A stretch of 22,257 nt of DNA from a virus: IMG/VR virus record IMGVR_UViG_3300042463_001804, positions 1 to 22,257 of that record; one strand, written 5' to 3'. A model generated the notes under the pieces. It made no database searches, was not told where the DNA came from, and worked only from the letters and a program-made list of their open reading frames with translations. Positions 1 to 6,940 of this stretch are shown here, piece by piece. A program made the position numbers and the translations under genes. The stretch's first letter is position 1; each line of letters opens with the position of its first letter.

Positions 1-501
1 TCATTCGCCGCCGATGCCGGGAGGGTCGAAGCGATCGGAAGCCTCCGTCAGAAGCTCATTGATGTGTTGCTGAAGGATGGTTTGCAGCAAATGGGGTTCG
101 ACGCCGAGTTCGGCGGCGATGACGCCCGACACGCGCGCGGGCCAATTCAGCAGAGCGTCGCGCATAGTGCTGGCGATTTCATCAATCGTCGCATTGGCGG
201 TCGCGACATCCAGCAGCCGGCCCTTGATTTCATCAAGTGCCAGGCGCTGGGCTTCCACCTTCAGCGCGAGTTGCGCGACCTTGAGGCGGGCAAAGGGCGT
301 GCCCTCGGCCGCCGCGCTGCCAGCGAGGGCGGAACGCTGCGGGTCGGCGGTTTCCAACAATCTGGCGCGGGTTTTGGCGATGTCCCATTGACCATCCGGC
401 TCGCGCGCGATGCGCCCCGTGCGTTCGGCTTTGTGCATGGTGGTATCGCTGACGCCGAGGCGTCGCGCGGCTTCGCGCGTGGAGGATGTCAGTTCAGCCA
501 T
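1..501 (-). CDS. Phage terminase small subunit-like DNA packaging protein
   Basis: A 166-residue protein with a complete stop at the window edge. The N-terminus (residues 6-35) reads as a helix-turn-helix of the Nu1/terminase small subunit type, with the segment AARRLGVSDTTMHKAERTGR. A helical, Ala/Leu-rich middle and a C-terminal oligomerisation-like helix (LLQTILQQHINELL) follow. Terminase small subunits bind phage DNA at the packaging site and hand it to the large subunit ATPase/nuclease, whose gene would be expected just beyond the left edge on the same strand. The start is an ATG with GGGAGGT about nine bases upstream. Its place at the end of the minus-strand gene series fits an early-to-late order. 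The assignment rests on HTH-plus-context recognition, not an alignment. A generic phage DNA-binding protein is the alternative. Confidence 0.72.
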   Translation of the reverse strand: MAELTSSTREAARRLGVSDTTMHKAERTGRIAREPDGQWDIAKTRARLLETADPQRSALAGSAAAEGTPFARLKVAQLALKVEAQRLALDEIKGRLLDVATANATIDEIASTMRDALLNWPARVSGVIAAELGVEPHLLQTILQQHINELLTEASDRFDPPGIGGE

Positions 502-542
502 GGCGGCGACCTCCCGCCGCGCGTTGGTGAGGGTTCAGGGTG

Positions 543-821
543 TCACTGTGTGGCGCGGCGGCGCGCTGCGTGGAATGCGGCAAGGGCGGCTTGCCAATCG
601 GCGTTATGCGCAATGCCGATGCGCTGGAGGGGTTCGAGCGTTACCTTGCGCCGGCTGTAGTATTCACCCTGCATGCGCGCGAGCCATCCGGAAAGCCCCT
701 GCGCGGCAAGGGTGTTACTGGCGACCAAAACTTCTGCCTCGCTCGGCTCGGTGCGTCCGAGGGAAACATGCCGGCCATCAGTGCCCAGTACGATCCATCG
801 GGTTTCAGTTTCTGCGTGCAT
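543..821 (-). CDS. Hypothetical phage protein, 92 aa
   Basis: A small protein of unknown function. The frame is open further upstream, but the ATG at 821 is preferred because a GGAG lies seven bases upstream. An ATG two codons earlier (827) has that GGAG almost abutting it. Visible features are a beta-like opening (RWIVLGTDGRHVSLGR), an acidic segment, and a basic C-terminus (FHAARRRATQ). No signal peptide, membrane segment or catalytic motif is evident. It lies between the DUF3489 gene and the terminase small subunit, and it is preceded by copy A of the leader repeat that also precedes the genes starting at 2179 and 2549. That suggests joint regulation with them. Confidence 0.6.
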   Translation of the reverse strand: MHAETETRWIVLGTDGRHVSLGRTEPSEAEVLVASNTLAAQGLSGWLARMQGEYYSRRKVTLEPLQRIGIAHNADWQAALAAFHAARRRATQ

Positions 822-833
822 CGTCATTCTCCG

Positions 834-930
834 TCTCGCGTGACGGATGCTTCGCGCTGTGTTTCGCGCGAGCCAAGGCAATAAAGCGCCAGGGATCGCG
901 ATGATCCCTGGGCTTGGCAATCATTCATGC
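834..930 (-). promoter_or_regulatory. Leader repeat, copy A
   Basis: The stretch before the gene starting at 821 shares blocks with copies B (2211-2308) and C (2582-2679). Read on the minus strand these are a CGCTTTATT-like box, CTTGGCTC, ACAGCGCGAA and GTCACGCG, in the same order and with near-identical spacing to B. The upstream end also resembles copy C (CAATCAT). In this copy the middle of the module is a perfect 9-bp inverted repeat. The role is inferred to be promoter/operator or 5' leader. Confidence 0.5.
889..911. repeat. Perfect 9-bp inverted repeat (hairpin)
   Basis: CCAGGGATC at 889-897 and GATCCCTGG at 903-911 flank a 5-base loop. It lies 38 bases beyond the DUF3489 stop. On the minus strand it is followed by GCGCTTTATT, so it could act as a weak terminator, but there is no real T-tract. 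A protein-binding dyad inside the leader repeat is equally possible. Confidence 0.55.
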
Positions 931-948
931 CGCTGTGGCTGGGCAGCT

Positions 949-1716
949 TCATTCAGCGACGCGGTAGACGGTGTAGGAGCCTTTTGCGCCCTGCTTGTTC
1001 GGACCGACTTGGCGAATGCGCTCGGCAATCTCTACCGTGATCCCTTGGCGCTTTTTCAGCCCGGCGAAAAACCCGCGCACCGTATGCTGCGCCCAGCCGG
1101 TGGCCTCGGCGATTTGCGCCACCGTCGCGCCCTCAGGGCGGCGGAGCATGGCTAGCACCACTTCCTGCTTCGTGCCCTCGCGTGGCTTGCGCGGCGCGCC
1201 CGTGGCACGTGTGCCGCGGCGGGAGAGCACTTTGCGCAGCATGTCCATCGCGCGCGTGATGGGGTCTTTGTCAGCATTCGCGGGCGGTGTTTCCTCCCAG
1301 GCTGCGAGCAAGCGTTCGGCGGCTTCGCGCAGGTTCACGCTTCCCATGTTGGGCGTGTCTGGCGCGGGTTCGGCGGGTTGTTCTGCCTGCGCGTCGTCCT
1401 GCTGCGGCGTCTTCTCTTCCCCGCCCTGCGGCGCCGTGTCGCGCGCCGCGCGCCCCTCATTCGGGTCAATGCCAATGGCGCGCAGCCCTTCATCCGTCAC
1501 TTGGATCAGGATCGGCGTGCCATCCCCATCCTTGCGCCACACCATCGCCAATTGATCGCGCGGTGCGGCAACCTCAATCAGCAGGCGGCTTTTGATCAGG
1601 CTGTTTACCACCGCGCGGCAGGCAGCGACTGGCAAATGCTTCGGCGCAATCGCCAGCAATTGCGGGTGCTGCGCGCCATGGCTCAATACAATCCGCTGCG
1701 TGTCAGAAAGTTTCAT
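949..1716 (-). CDS. DUF3489 domain protein
   Basis: A 255-residue protein. The N-terminal part (MKLSDTQRIVLSHGAQHPQL) and the C-terminal part (about 178-255, with TKQEVVLAMLRRPEGATVAQ and GWAQHTVRGFFAGLKKRQG) match the typical DUF3489 pattern of a small winged-helix-like module. An acidic, Gln/Pro/Ala-rich linker (about 88-130) joins the two halves. The family has no established activity. The HTH-like C-terminus suggests DNA binding, which is inference. The start at 1716 has GGAG nine bases upstream. It sits between small phage genes on the same strand, with 106 bases of GC-rich hairpin sequence separating it from the gene upstream. Confidence 0.8.
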   Translation of the reverse strand: MKLSDTQRIVLSHGAQHPQLLAIAPKHLPVAACRAVVNSLIKSRLLIEVAAPRDQLAMVWRKDGDGTPILIQVTDEGLRAIGIDPNEGRAARDTAPQGGEEKTPQQDDAQAEQPAEPAPDTPNMGSVNLREAAERLLAAWEETPPANADKDPITRAMDMLRKVLSRRGTRATGAPRKPREGTKQEVVLAMLRRPEGATVAQIAEATGWAQHTVRGFFAGLKKRQGITVEIAERIRQVGPNKQGAKGSYTVYRVAE

Positions 1717-1822
1717 CGTCTCGGTCTCCGGTTGCGGGCGCCGACCATCGGCCCCTACTGCCGGGAGCCCCGCGGGCGGACCCTGCGGGGCAGTGCGGCG
1801 CCGCCTTGCGGCGGGCTGCGCT
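1717..1822. other. GC-rich intergenic stretch with two hairpins
   Basis: Two strong inverted repeats follow the stop of the gene at 1823-2179. One pairs GCCCCGC (1767-1773) with GCGGGGC (1785-1791). The other pairs CGCCGC (1799-1804) with GCGGCG (1808-1813) around a 3-base loop. Neither is followed by a T-tract, so a classical terminator is not supported. RNA processing or attenuation upstream of the DUF3489 gene is possible. The leader repeat found before three neighbouring genes is absent here. Confidence 0.4.
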
Positions 1823-2179
1823 TCAGTCCTGCACTTCGGCGGCGATGCCCTCGTTGATCACGAAGCCCGTCAGGTAGGGCAGGCCGGCGGGGATGCCCGT
1901 CTCGCGGCTGGTGCGCTGCGTGATGCGCCAGCCCATCCATTCCGCAGTGGTCTTGGCGATGGCATCCGCGAGGCTCGCGCCGTGATGCATCTGGCTGTTC
2001 ACCCCATCCGCGAAGTGGCGCCCGTAGCGGCTGTCGAGGAAGGCGCGCACCGAGGCGGGATCCGTGCTGGTTGCGTTGTGGATCGCGGTGAAGGCGATCG
2101 GCCAGGCGGGCGCTGCGTGTTCGCGCATGGTGCCCCAGAAACCCCAGTCTTGGTTTTCGGTGGGAAGGATTGTGCTCAT
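1823..2179 (-). CDS. Hypothetical conserved phage/plasmid-type protein, 118 aa
   Basis: The ATG at 2179 (MSTILPTENQDWGFWGTMRE) has GGAG nine bases upstream and is preferred over the longer frame, whose first 17 residues lie inside the leader repeat. The protein has a Trp-rich N-terminus, a central segment with VRAFLDSRYGRHFADGV, and a C-terminus ending TGIPAGLPYLTGFVINEGIA. No catalytic motif or membrane segment is visible. I recognise the style of small alphaproteobacterial mobile-element proteins that accompany DUF3489 genes, but I cannot name a function. Copy B of the leader repeat precedes it. Confidence 0.65.
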   Translation of the reverse strand: MSTILPTENQDWGFWGTMREHAAPAWPIAFTAIHNATSTDPASVRAFLDSRYGRHFADGVNSQMHHGASLADAIAKTTAEWMGWRITQRTSRETGIPAGLPYLTGFVINEGIAAEVQD

Positions 2180-2210
2180 CTGTTTGTCTCCGTCATCGGC
2201 GGGGGAAATC

Positions 2211-2308
2211 CCCTGCGCGTGACAGACCATTCGCGCTGTGATGGGGGCTGAGCCAAGCGAAATAGAGCGTTATTTCATTGCTATGTTCAGCAGGGTTTGA
2301 TCATGATG
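2211..2308 (-). promoter_or_regulatory. Leader repeat, copy B
   Basis: This 98-base stretch aligns without gaps to 2582-2679, with roughly three quarters of positions identical by hand count. Fully conserved blocks include AGCCAAGCGA and ACCATTCGCGCTGT, and both copies end in the palindrome ATCATGAT. It fills most of the gap between the stop of the 2352-2549 gene and the start at 2179. It probably carries transcription or translation signals for the gene at 2179. Confidence 0.65.
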
Positions 2309-2351
2309 TGAGGGCCAGAAGCTGCTGCTATCTGGCCCCCGATCGCCATGA

Positions 2352-2549
2352 TTAGCGGCGCTTTTTGCTGCGCTTCGCGGCGGCTTGGCCGGCTGCGTAT
2401 GCCTCCGCGAGTGAATTTCGGATGGACCAGACGGCGACATCGTGAAAATCAAGCGCGTCGCGGTTTCTGGTTTCCAGCGTTTCAACCGATGGCATGTGCC
2501 GCTTGGCGATTTCCAGGAAAAGCTGGGTGGTGTCGATGGTGTCGTTCAT
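2352..2549 (-). CDS. Small DUF6900-like protein, 65 aa
   Basis: A 65-residue protein with the pattern LFLEIAKRHMPSVETLETRN followed by DALDFHDVAVWSIRNSL and a basic Lys/Arg-rich tail (AAAKRSKKRR). I recognise this as the short DUF6900 type found in phages and mobile elements, though the family number is from memory. Function is unknown. Its compact helical nature and basic end would suit nucleic-acid or protein binding. The ATG has AAGGAG six bases upstream. Copy C of the leader repeat precedes it directly, between it and the methyltransferase stop. Confidence 0.7.
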   Translation of the reverse strand: MNDTIDTTQLFLEIAKRHMPSVETLETRNRDALDFHDVAVWSIRNSLAEAYAAGQAAAKRSKKRR

Positions 2550-2581
2550 CTTGGTCTCCTTGCTGCGGCGCCGGGGTTATT

Positions 2582-2679
2582 CCCTGCGCCTGAGGGACCA
2601 TTCGCGCTGTAGCGGGGGGCGAGCCAAGCGAGATTGAGCGTAATTTCGTTGCTATGATTGGAGAGTTTCAATCATGATC
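2582..2679 (-). promoter_or_regulatory. Leader repeat, copy C
   Basis: This is the partner of copy B and lies immediately upstream of the gene starting at 2549. Its far end (ATCATGAT at 2671-2678) overlaps the stop codon of the methyltransferase gene at 2672. On the minus strand it contains a TTGAAA and an A/T-rich GAAATTACGC that could belong to a promoter, but the spacing to consensus is not convincing. Confidence 0.65.
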
Positions 2680-3937
2680 TATTGGTTGCGCGTGCTGCAG
2701 TGATATCCGCGAAGGTTCGGTCCTCGCCATCCAGTATCGCGGGCTGGCCCGTCATGGCCTCAAACCGCGCAATCGTCACATCGCAATAGCCGGGATCAAT
2801 TTCCATCGCATAGCAGATGCGCTCGGCAGTCTCGGCCGCGATGATCGCCGTGCCGCTACCGCAGAAGGGTTCGTAGATCACATCGCCGGGTTCGCTATTG
2901 TTCAGCATCGGGCGGCGCATGCATTCCACCGGCTTCTGCGTGCCATGCACCGTTGCCATATCCTCGGGACCGGCGCCGATCGGCCAAAGTGTCGTCTGGT
3001 CGCGCGCGCCTTGCCAATGACCGGTGGCACCCTTGCGGACACCATAAATGCACGGCTCATGCTGCCAGTGATAATCGCCACGCCCGAGCACAAGGCGCGG
3101 CTTGGCCCAGACGATCTGGCTGCGAACGACAAAGCCTGCGGCCTCCAGGCTTTCGATCACCGTGCGCGCATGCACGCCGGCATGCCAGATGTAGGCCACA
3201 TCGCCGGGGAACAGCGCCCAGGCTTCGCGCCAATCGGCGCGGTCATCATTGGCAACCTTGCCCGTGCGCGCGGTGGACGAGACGCCAGCCTCGTTGCGCC
3301 AGGCGGGATCGTAGCCAACCCCGTAGGGCGGGTCGCTCACCATCAAATGCGGCTTCGCGCCACCGAGCAGGCGGAGAACATCGGCGCGATTGGTGGCGTC
3401 GCCACAGAGCAGCCGATGGCGACCAAGGCGCCAGAGATCGCCGGGTCGCGTGACTGGCTGCGCGGGTGGTTCCGGCGCCGGTGCGTCCGGATCACCTTGC
3501 GCGGGCGCGTCACCATTGGCGTCGATGCTGGCCAGCAAATCCTCAAGCGCTTCGGCGGAAAAGCCAAGCACGTCCAAATCCACCGAGGCATCATCACGGA
3601 TGCGCGCGATCTCAGCCGCGAGCAGTGCCTCGTCCCAGCCGGAATTGAGCGCAATTTGATTATCCGCAAGCCGCAACGCACGTGCCTGAGGCTCGGTGAG
3701 ATGGGCGAGCCGAATAGCAGGCACGCTGGCCATCCCAAGCCGCTTGGCCGCCATGACGCGGCCATGGCCTGCGACCAGAACACCCGCGCCATCCACCAGC
3801 ACCGGGTTCACAAAGCCGAATTCGGCGATCGATGCAGCAATCTGCGCTACCTGCGCTGGCGAATGCGTGCGCGCATTTTCGGCATAAGGCACCAGCGCCG
3901 CCACAGGCAGCGATACAACGGCAAGCTCAGGCTGCAT
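2672..3937 (-). CDS. ParB-like domain plus DNA methyltransferase (DPPY type)
   Basis: The frame continues to a TTG at 3943, but the ATG at 3937 has GGAGG six bases upstream and is chosen (421 residues). Residues ~5-100 form a ParB/sulfiredoxin-like domain with the family hallmarks NPVLVDGAGVLVAGHGR and ALRLADNQIA. A Pro/Ala linker follows, then a beta-class methyltransferase: the catalytic DPPY at about 202-205 precedes the AdoMet-binding FCGSGT at about 358-363. DPPY is usual for N6-adenine and some N4-cytosine enzymes; the target site cannot be read from sequence. It overlaps the stop of the second ParB-methyltransferase by 11 bases, so the two are probably translated together. No cognate endonuclease gene is visible, which fits phage self-protection or regulatory methylation. 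Confidence 0.9.
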   Translation of the reverse strand: MQPELAVVSLPVAALVPYAENARTHSPAQVAQIAASIAEFGFVNPVLVDGAGVLVAGHGRVMAAKRLGMASVPAIRLAHLTEPQARALRLADNQIALNSGWDEALLAAEIARIRDDASVDLDVLGFSAEALEDLLASIDANGDAPAQGDPDAPAPEPPAQPVTRPGDLWRLGRHRLLCGDATNRADVLRLLGGAKPHLMVSDPPYGVGYDPAWRNEAGVSSTARTGKVANDDRADWREAWALFPGDVAYIWHAGVHARTVIESLEAAGFVVRSQIVWAKPRLVLGRGDYHWQHEPCIYGVRKGATGHWQGARDQTTLWPIGAGPEDMATVHGTQKPVECMRRPMLNNSEPGDVIYEPFCGSGTAIIAAETAERICYAMEIDPGYCDVTIARFEAMTGQPAILDGEDRTFADITAARATNRS

Positions 3938-5378
3938 GGGCAACCTCCGCCCGCGCTGCTGCTACCGCATCGAAATCGCGCCCTTCGCCCGCAAGTGTCA
4001 CCGGCTGATCAGGATACAGCATTCGCCAGCGCGCAATCGCCAAATCTACATAGGCCGGCGCCAATTCAATGCCGCGCACAACGCGGCCCGTGCGTTCGCC
4101 GGCAATCAGCGTCGTGCCGCTGCCGGCAAAGGGCTCAAACACCACCTCGCCAGCCTCGGTGTAGGCGCGCATCAGGAAATCCGGCAGTGCCACCGGAAAC
4201 ACCGCCGGATGCTCCGTCTCAATCCCGCGCCCCTTATGGCGTGTGATACGCAGCACCGCGTCAGGAATGCGCATGTCCTGCACCGGCTGGCCGATATGCG
4301 TGTAGGCCTTCACCTCGCCATCGGCGGCGCGCAGCCCACTGCCCTTATTTGGCGTACCGGCCCATTTGCAGGGGATGATCTTGTTAGCTTGCCGCGCTGT
4401 CCGGTTGAAGTGAAACACGAGTTCGAAGGCCGGGGCTAAACGCCCGTTCCAATCGCCCGGCAATCCCGGCCCCTGGTCCCAGGTATAGAGGCCAAAGCGG
4501 CGCCAGCCACGCGCGCGCATCCATTCCAGCCAACCCTGCCAATAGGGCAGCCATTCATTCTCGCGATGGATCAGGCCAAGATTGACCAGTGCTTGACCAT
4601 CCGGCCGCAGCGCTGCGTCCAGATGCTGGAACACGCCCTGCATGAGCGCATCCCAATCGGAAACACCGCCGGTCGTGTAATCGCGCTGGTTCCCATAGGG
4701 CGGCGAGGTGAACAGCATCGCGGCGCGATCGCTTTCCATCACGCGCGCCACCGTGGCTGCGTCGGTAGAATCACCGCACAAGAGCCGATGCGCGCCCAGC
4801 AACCACAAATCGCCTGGGCGAGAGACCGCCTGGCGCGGTGCCTCAGGTTCAGCATCGGCAGGGTCGTCGGCATCTTCGGCAATTGCCGGCGCGGCAGGGT
4901 TCTCGGCGGTGTGTGCGGGCAGGGCTTCGGGCGCATCGCCGTCGGACACGGCCTCTCCAGCCGCCGCGAGGATGCCCGCAAGTTCATCCGCCGAGAAACC
5001 GAGCGCAGCCAGGTCAATCTCCGCCGCCTGGACGCTGGCCAAAGCATCTCGCAGCAGCGCCTGGTCCCATGTTGCGTTCTCTGCGATGCGATTATCGGCA
5101 AGCCGCAGCGCTTCCTTTTGCGCGGGCGCGAGGTGCTTCAGCACAATCACCGGCACCTTGGCGATGCCGAGCGCTTCCGCCGCCGCCAAGCGGCCATGGC
5201 CCGCGATCACCACGCTATCCTCGTCCACCAGCAGCGGGTTGGTGAAGCCGAAGGCCTGCATGCTGGCCATGATCTGCGCGAGCTGCGCTGCGTCGTGCAC
5301 GCGCGCATTGCCTGCATGCGGGCGCAGCGAAGCGATAGCGCGGAGTTGGATCCGCTCGGCCATCCAGGGAAGCGTCAT
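3927..5378 (-). CDS. ParB-like domain plus DNA methyltransferase (SPPY type)
   Basis: A 483-residue protein with the same architecture as its downstream neighbour. The ParB-like domain (about 8-105) contains NPLLVDEDSVVIAGHGRL and ALRLADNRIA, followed by an acidic Ala/Pro/Asp-rich linker (140-185). The methyltransferase domain has TSPPYG at about 224-229 and FAGSGTT at 417-423. The order of motif IV before motif I marks a beta-class amino-methyltransferase. SPPY is commonest in N4-cytosine enzymes, so the pair may mark two different sites. The ATG at 5378 has no visible ribosome binding site; an internal ATG at 5363 also lacks one. The six-site operator-like array at 5428-5563 lies 50-185 bases upstream, so autoregulated or repressor-controlled expression is likely. 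Confidence 0.88.
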   Translation of the reverse strand: MTLPWMAERIQLRAIASLRPHAGNARVHDAAQLAQIMASMQAFGFTNPLLVDEDSVVIAGHGRLAAAEALGIAKVPVIVLKHLAPAQKEALRLADNRIAENATWDQALLRDALASVQAAEIDLAALGFSADELAGILAAAGEAVSDGDAPEALPAHTAENPAAPAIAEDADDPADAEPEAPRQAVSRPGDLWLLGAHRLLCGDSTDAATVARVMESDRAAMLFTSPPYGNQRDYTTGGVSDWDALMQGVFQHLDAALRPDGQALVNLGLIHRENEWLPYWQGWLEWMRARGWRRFGLYTWDQGPGLPGDWNGRLAPAFELVFHFNRTARQANKIIPCKWAGTPNKGSGLRAADGEVKAYTHIGQPVQDMRIPDAVLRITRHKGRGIETEHPAVFPVALPDFLMRAYTEAGEVVFEPFAGSGTTLIAGERTGRVVRGIELAPAYVDLAIARWRMLYPDQPVTLAGEGRDFDAVAAARAEVAHAA

Positions 5379-5427
5379 GGGGGGTATCCGGGAAGGAGTG
5401 GGCTGGGATGCGCGGCGCTATGCGCTG

Positions 5428-5563
5428 AGGTTTGCACCTAAGCTGCTGAAATCACGCCGAATTGGTGCAAACCATGCGGGGGTTGGGTGCAAACCAGGTG
5501 CAAACCTGGGGGGCCTAGGTTTGCACCTAAGTCATTGAATTCATGTGGCTATAGTGCAAACTG
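5428..5563. promoter_or_regulatory. Array of six dyad operator-like sites (AGGT-GCAA-ACCT type)
   Basis: Six sites share half-sites GGT/ACC around a 4-base core, GCAA or TTGC. They are AGGT-TTGC-ACCT (5428-5439), TGGT-GCAA-ACCA (5463-5474), GGGT-GCAA-ACCA (5485-5496), CCAGGT-GCAA-ACCTGG (5494-5509), AGGT-TTGC-ACCT (5517-5528) and a degenerate TAGT-GCAA-ACTG (5552-5563). Centres lie near 5433.5, 5468.5, 5490.5, 5501.5, 5522.5 and 5557.5, so intervals are 35, 22, 11, 21 and 35 bases. That is near mirror-symmetric, with the inner intervals close to whole DNA turns. The array sits between the minus-strand methyltransferase genes and the plus-strand TctC gene. A dimeric repressor operator is the first reading; a replication or partition iteron array is the alternative. 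Confidence 0.75.
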
Positions 5564-5882
5564 CAACCCATATTTTTATTCTGACGCTAGAGGGGTCGGG
5601 CGCTTCCGCCCCCCGCATACGACATGGCCAGGAAGGAACCATCAGGTTCACTCTTGGTTTCGCTATTTCTCTCTGGCCTTCAGGAACGTGACCTGCGACG
5701 ACCTCACGATCAATCGCGATCACAATTCTTTAAGGTGAAGGCATAATAGCCGAAGCGAATTCCGCTGTGCAACACGACATTTTTTCGCTGCGTTGCGTTT
5801 GTTTTCGTCCACCGAATTTTTTTGTGACTCGCCCAAGATCGAAACCTTATTGGGCCCACTATTGCAGGTTAGCGACCAGACA
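5564..5882. other. Gene-free stretch, lower GC
   Basis: About 320 bases with clearly lower GC than the flanking phage genes and several T-runs. A weak 60-codon frame with a GTG start exists on the minus strand (5541-5723), but it has no recognisable composition or ribosome site and overlaps the last operator-like site. I see no RNA gene or clear terminator. It probably contains the promoter of the TctC gene. Confidence 0.35.
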
Positions 5883-5914
5883 CTTACGCTTTCAGTAAGC
5901 AGGGCTCATGAGCC
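5883..5914. promoter_or_regulatory. Hairpin and 12-bp palindrome upstream of the TctC gene
   Basis: CTTAC (5883-5887) pairs with GTAAG (5895-5899), and immediately after it GGCTCATGAGCC (5903-5914) is a perfect 12-bp palindrome. The palindrome ends 24 bases before the start codon, a position suited to an operator or to control of ribosome access. It is unrelated in sequence to the AGGT-N4-ACCT array upstream. Confidence 0.4.
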
Positions 5915-5938
5915 ATCATCAAGCGGGAGCTTCCTCGA

Positions 5939-6913
5939 ATGCTTAGTCGTCGATCCATTGTCGCTTTGCTGACGGGTACCTCTGCCCTTACCTCGCCGAG
6001 CTTTGCTCGCGCTCAAAGCTTCCCAAGCCGCCCAGTGCGTATCATTGCCCCTTACCCGCCAGGTGGCGGAATCGACACGGTCGCACGTCTGATCGCCGGT
6101 CCGATGTCTGAGGTTCTTGGGCAGTCAGTTGTGGTGGAGAACCGCGCTGGAGCTGGTGGTTCGATCGGTGCTGCCGCTGCCGCACAGGCTCAGCCCGATG
6201 GGCATACGCTTCTTCTCGATGCCTTGGGGCACGTGATCAATCCGCTTTTGATCCGTGATTTATCCTTCGATTACGCGCGCGCCTTTGCCCCTGTCTCGTT
6301 GGTCGTGAGCCAACCGATCATTGTTGTCTGCAATCCAAACTTACCTATGCGTTCGCTCGCACAGCTGCTCGAGCGCCTGAAGCAGCCCGGCGCAGATTTT
6401 TCATATGGCTCGTCGGGCAATGGAACGGGCCCTCACATCGCGGCTGAAAGCCTGCTTCGGCAAGCGGGCGTTCGCGCTACTCACGTGCCGTATCGCGGTG
6501 CTGCACCAGCGTTGCAGGACGTGATGTCTGGCAACCTAGCATTCGCAGTCGTGACTGCGGGTTCGACGGTCGCGCTTGCCCGTGAAGGAAAGGTCATACC
6601 CCTTGGCATACTGAGCTCGGAACGAATGGCATCTCTGCCAGATGTTCCCACAGCCAACGAAGGGGCGGTGCCAGGCTTTGTTTTTCAGGAGTGGAATGGT
6701 TTGTTTGTTCCGGCCGGTACGCCTGAAGGCGCTATAGCGCGGCTTCATCAAGCGGCGCAGCATGCCGTAAACCAACAAGCGGTGCGTGATCGTCTTGCGA
6801 CACTTGGTGCTGTGCCAGTGGGCTCGTCGCCGGGTGCGTTTGCCAGCTTTCTATCCGCGCAAAGGGAGACCATTGCGCGGACGGTGGCCGCTGCGGGTAT
6901 CACTGGAAGCTGA
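5939..6913 (+). CDS. Bug-family (TctC) tripartite tricarboxylate transporter substrate-binding protein
   Basis: A 324-residue periplasmic solute-binding protein. The N-terminus has SRRSIVAL (possibly Tat-type) and a probable cleavage after SFARA (residue 25). The mature protein begins FPSRPVRIIAPYPPGGGIDT, the Bug-family hallmark. Further hallmarks are VVVENRAGAGG, HVPYRGAAPALQDVMSG, PLGILSSERMASLPDVPT and WNGLFVPAGTP. Length is normal for the family and the gene looks intact. Such proteins bind carboxylates and usually serve TctAB-type transporters, but no transporter genes are here, so it is an orphan. The ATG has GGGAG nine bases upstream. It runs against the surrounding minus-strand phage genes, ending 27 bases before the convergent DUF6456-like gene. 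Codon use looks different from its neighbours, so it reads as cargo (a moron) or as a boundary with host DNA. Confidence 0.92.
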   Translation: MLSRRSIVALLTGTSALTSPSFARAQSFPSRPVRIIAPYPPGGGIDTVARLIAGPMSEVLGQSVVVENRAGAGGSIGAAAAAQAQPDGHTLLLDALGHVINPLLIRDLSFDYARAFAPVSLVVSQPIIVVCNPNLPMRSLAQLLERLKQPGADFSYGSSGNGTGPHIAAESLLRQAGVRATHVPYRGAAPALQDVMSGNLAFAVVTAGSTVALAREGKVIPLGILSSERMASLPDVPTANEGAVPGFVFQEWNGLFVPAGTPEGAIARLHQAAQHAVNQQAVRDRLATLGAVPVGSSPGAFASFLSAQRETIARTVAAAGITGS

Positions 6914-6940
6914 GTGGGTAGGCAATGGTCGTGGCGCGCC

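Noticed and set aside
2945-4246. Long plus-strand frame (433 codons) opposite the methyltransferases
   Set aside because: Spans the junction of two well-supported genes on the other strand and shows no domain pattern.
5428-5563. CRISPR array reading of the repeated motif
   Set aside because: Repeats are short dyads in both orientations at unequal spacings, without uniform spacers or cas genes.
5541-5723. 60-codon minus-strand frame upstream of the operator array
   Set aside because: GTG start without ribosome site, unconvincing composition, and overlap with the sixth operator-like site.
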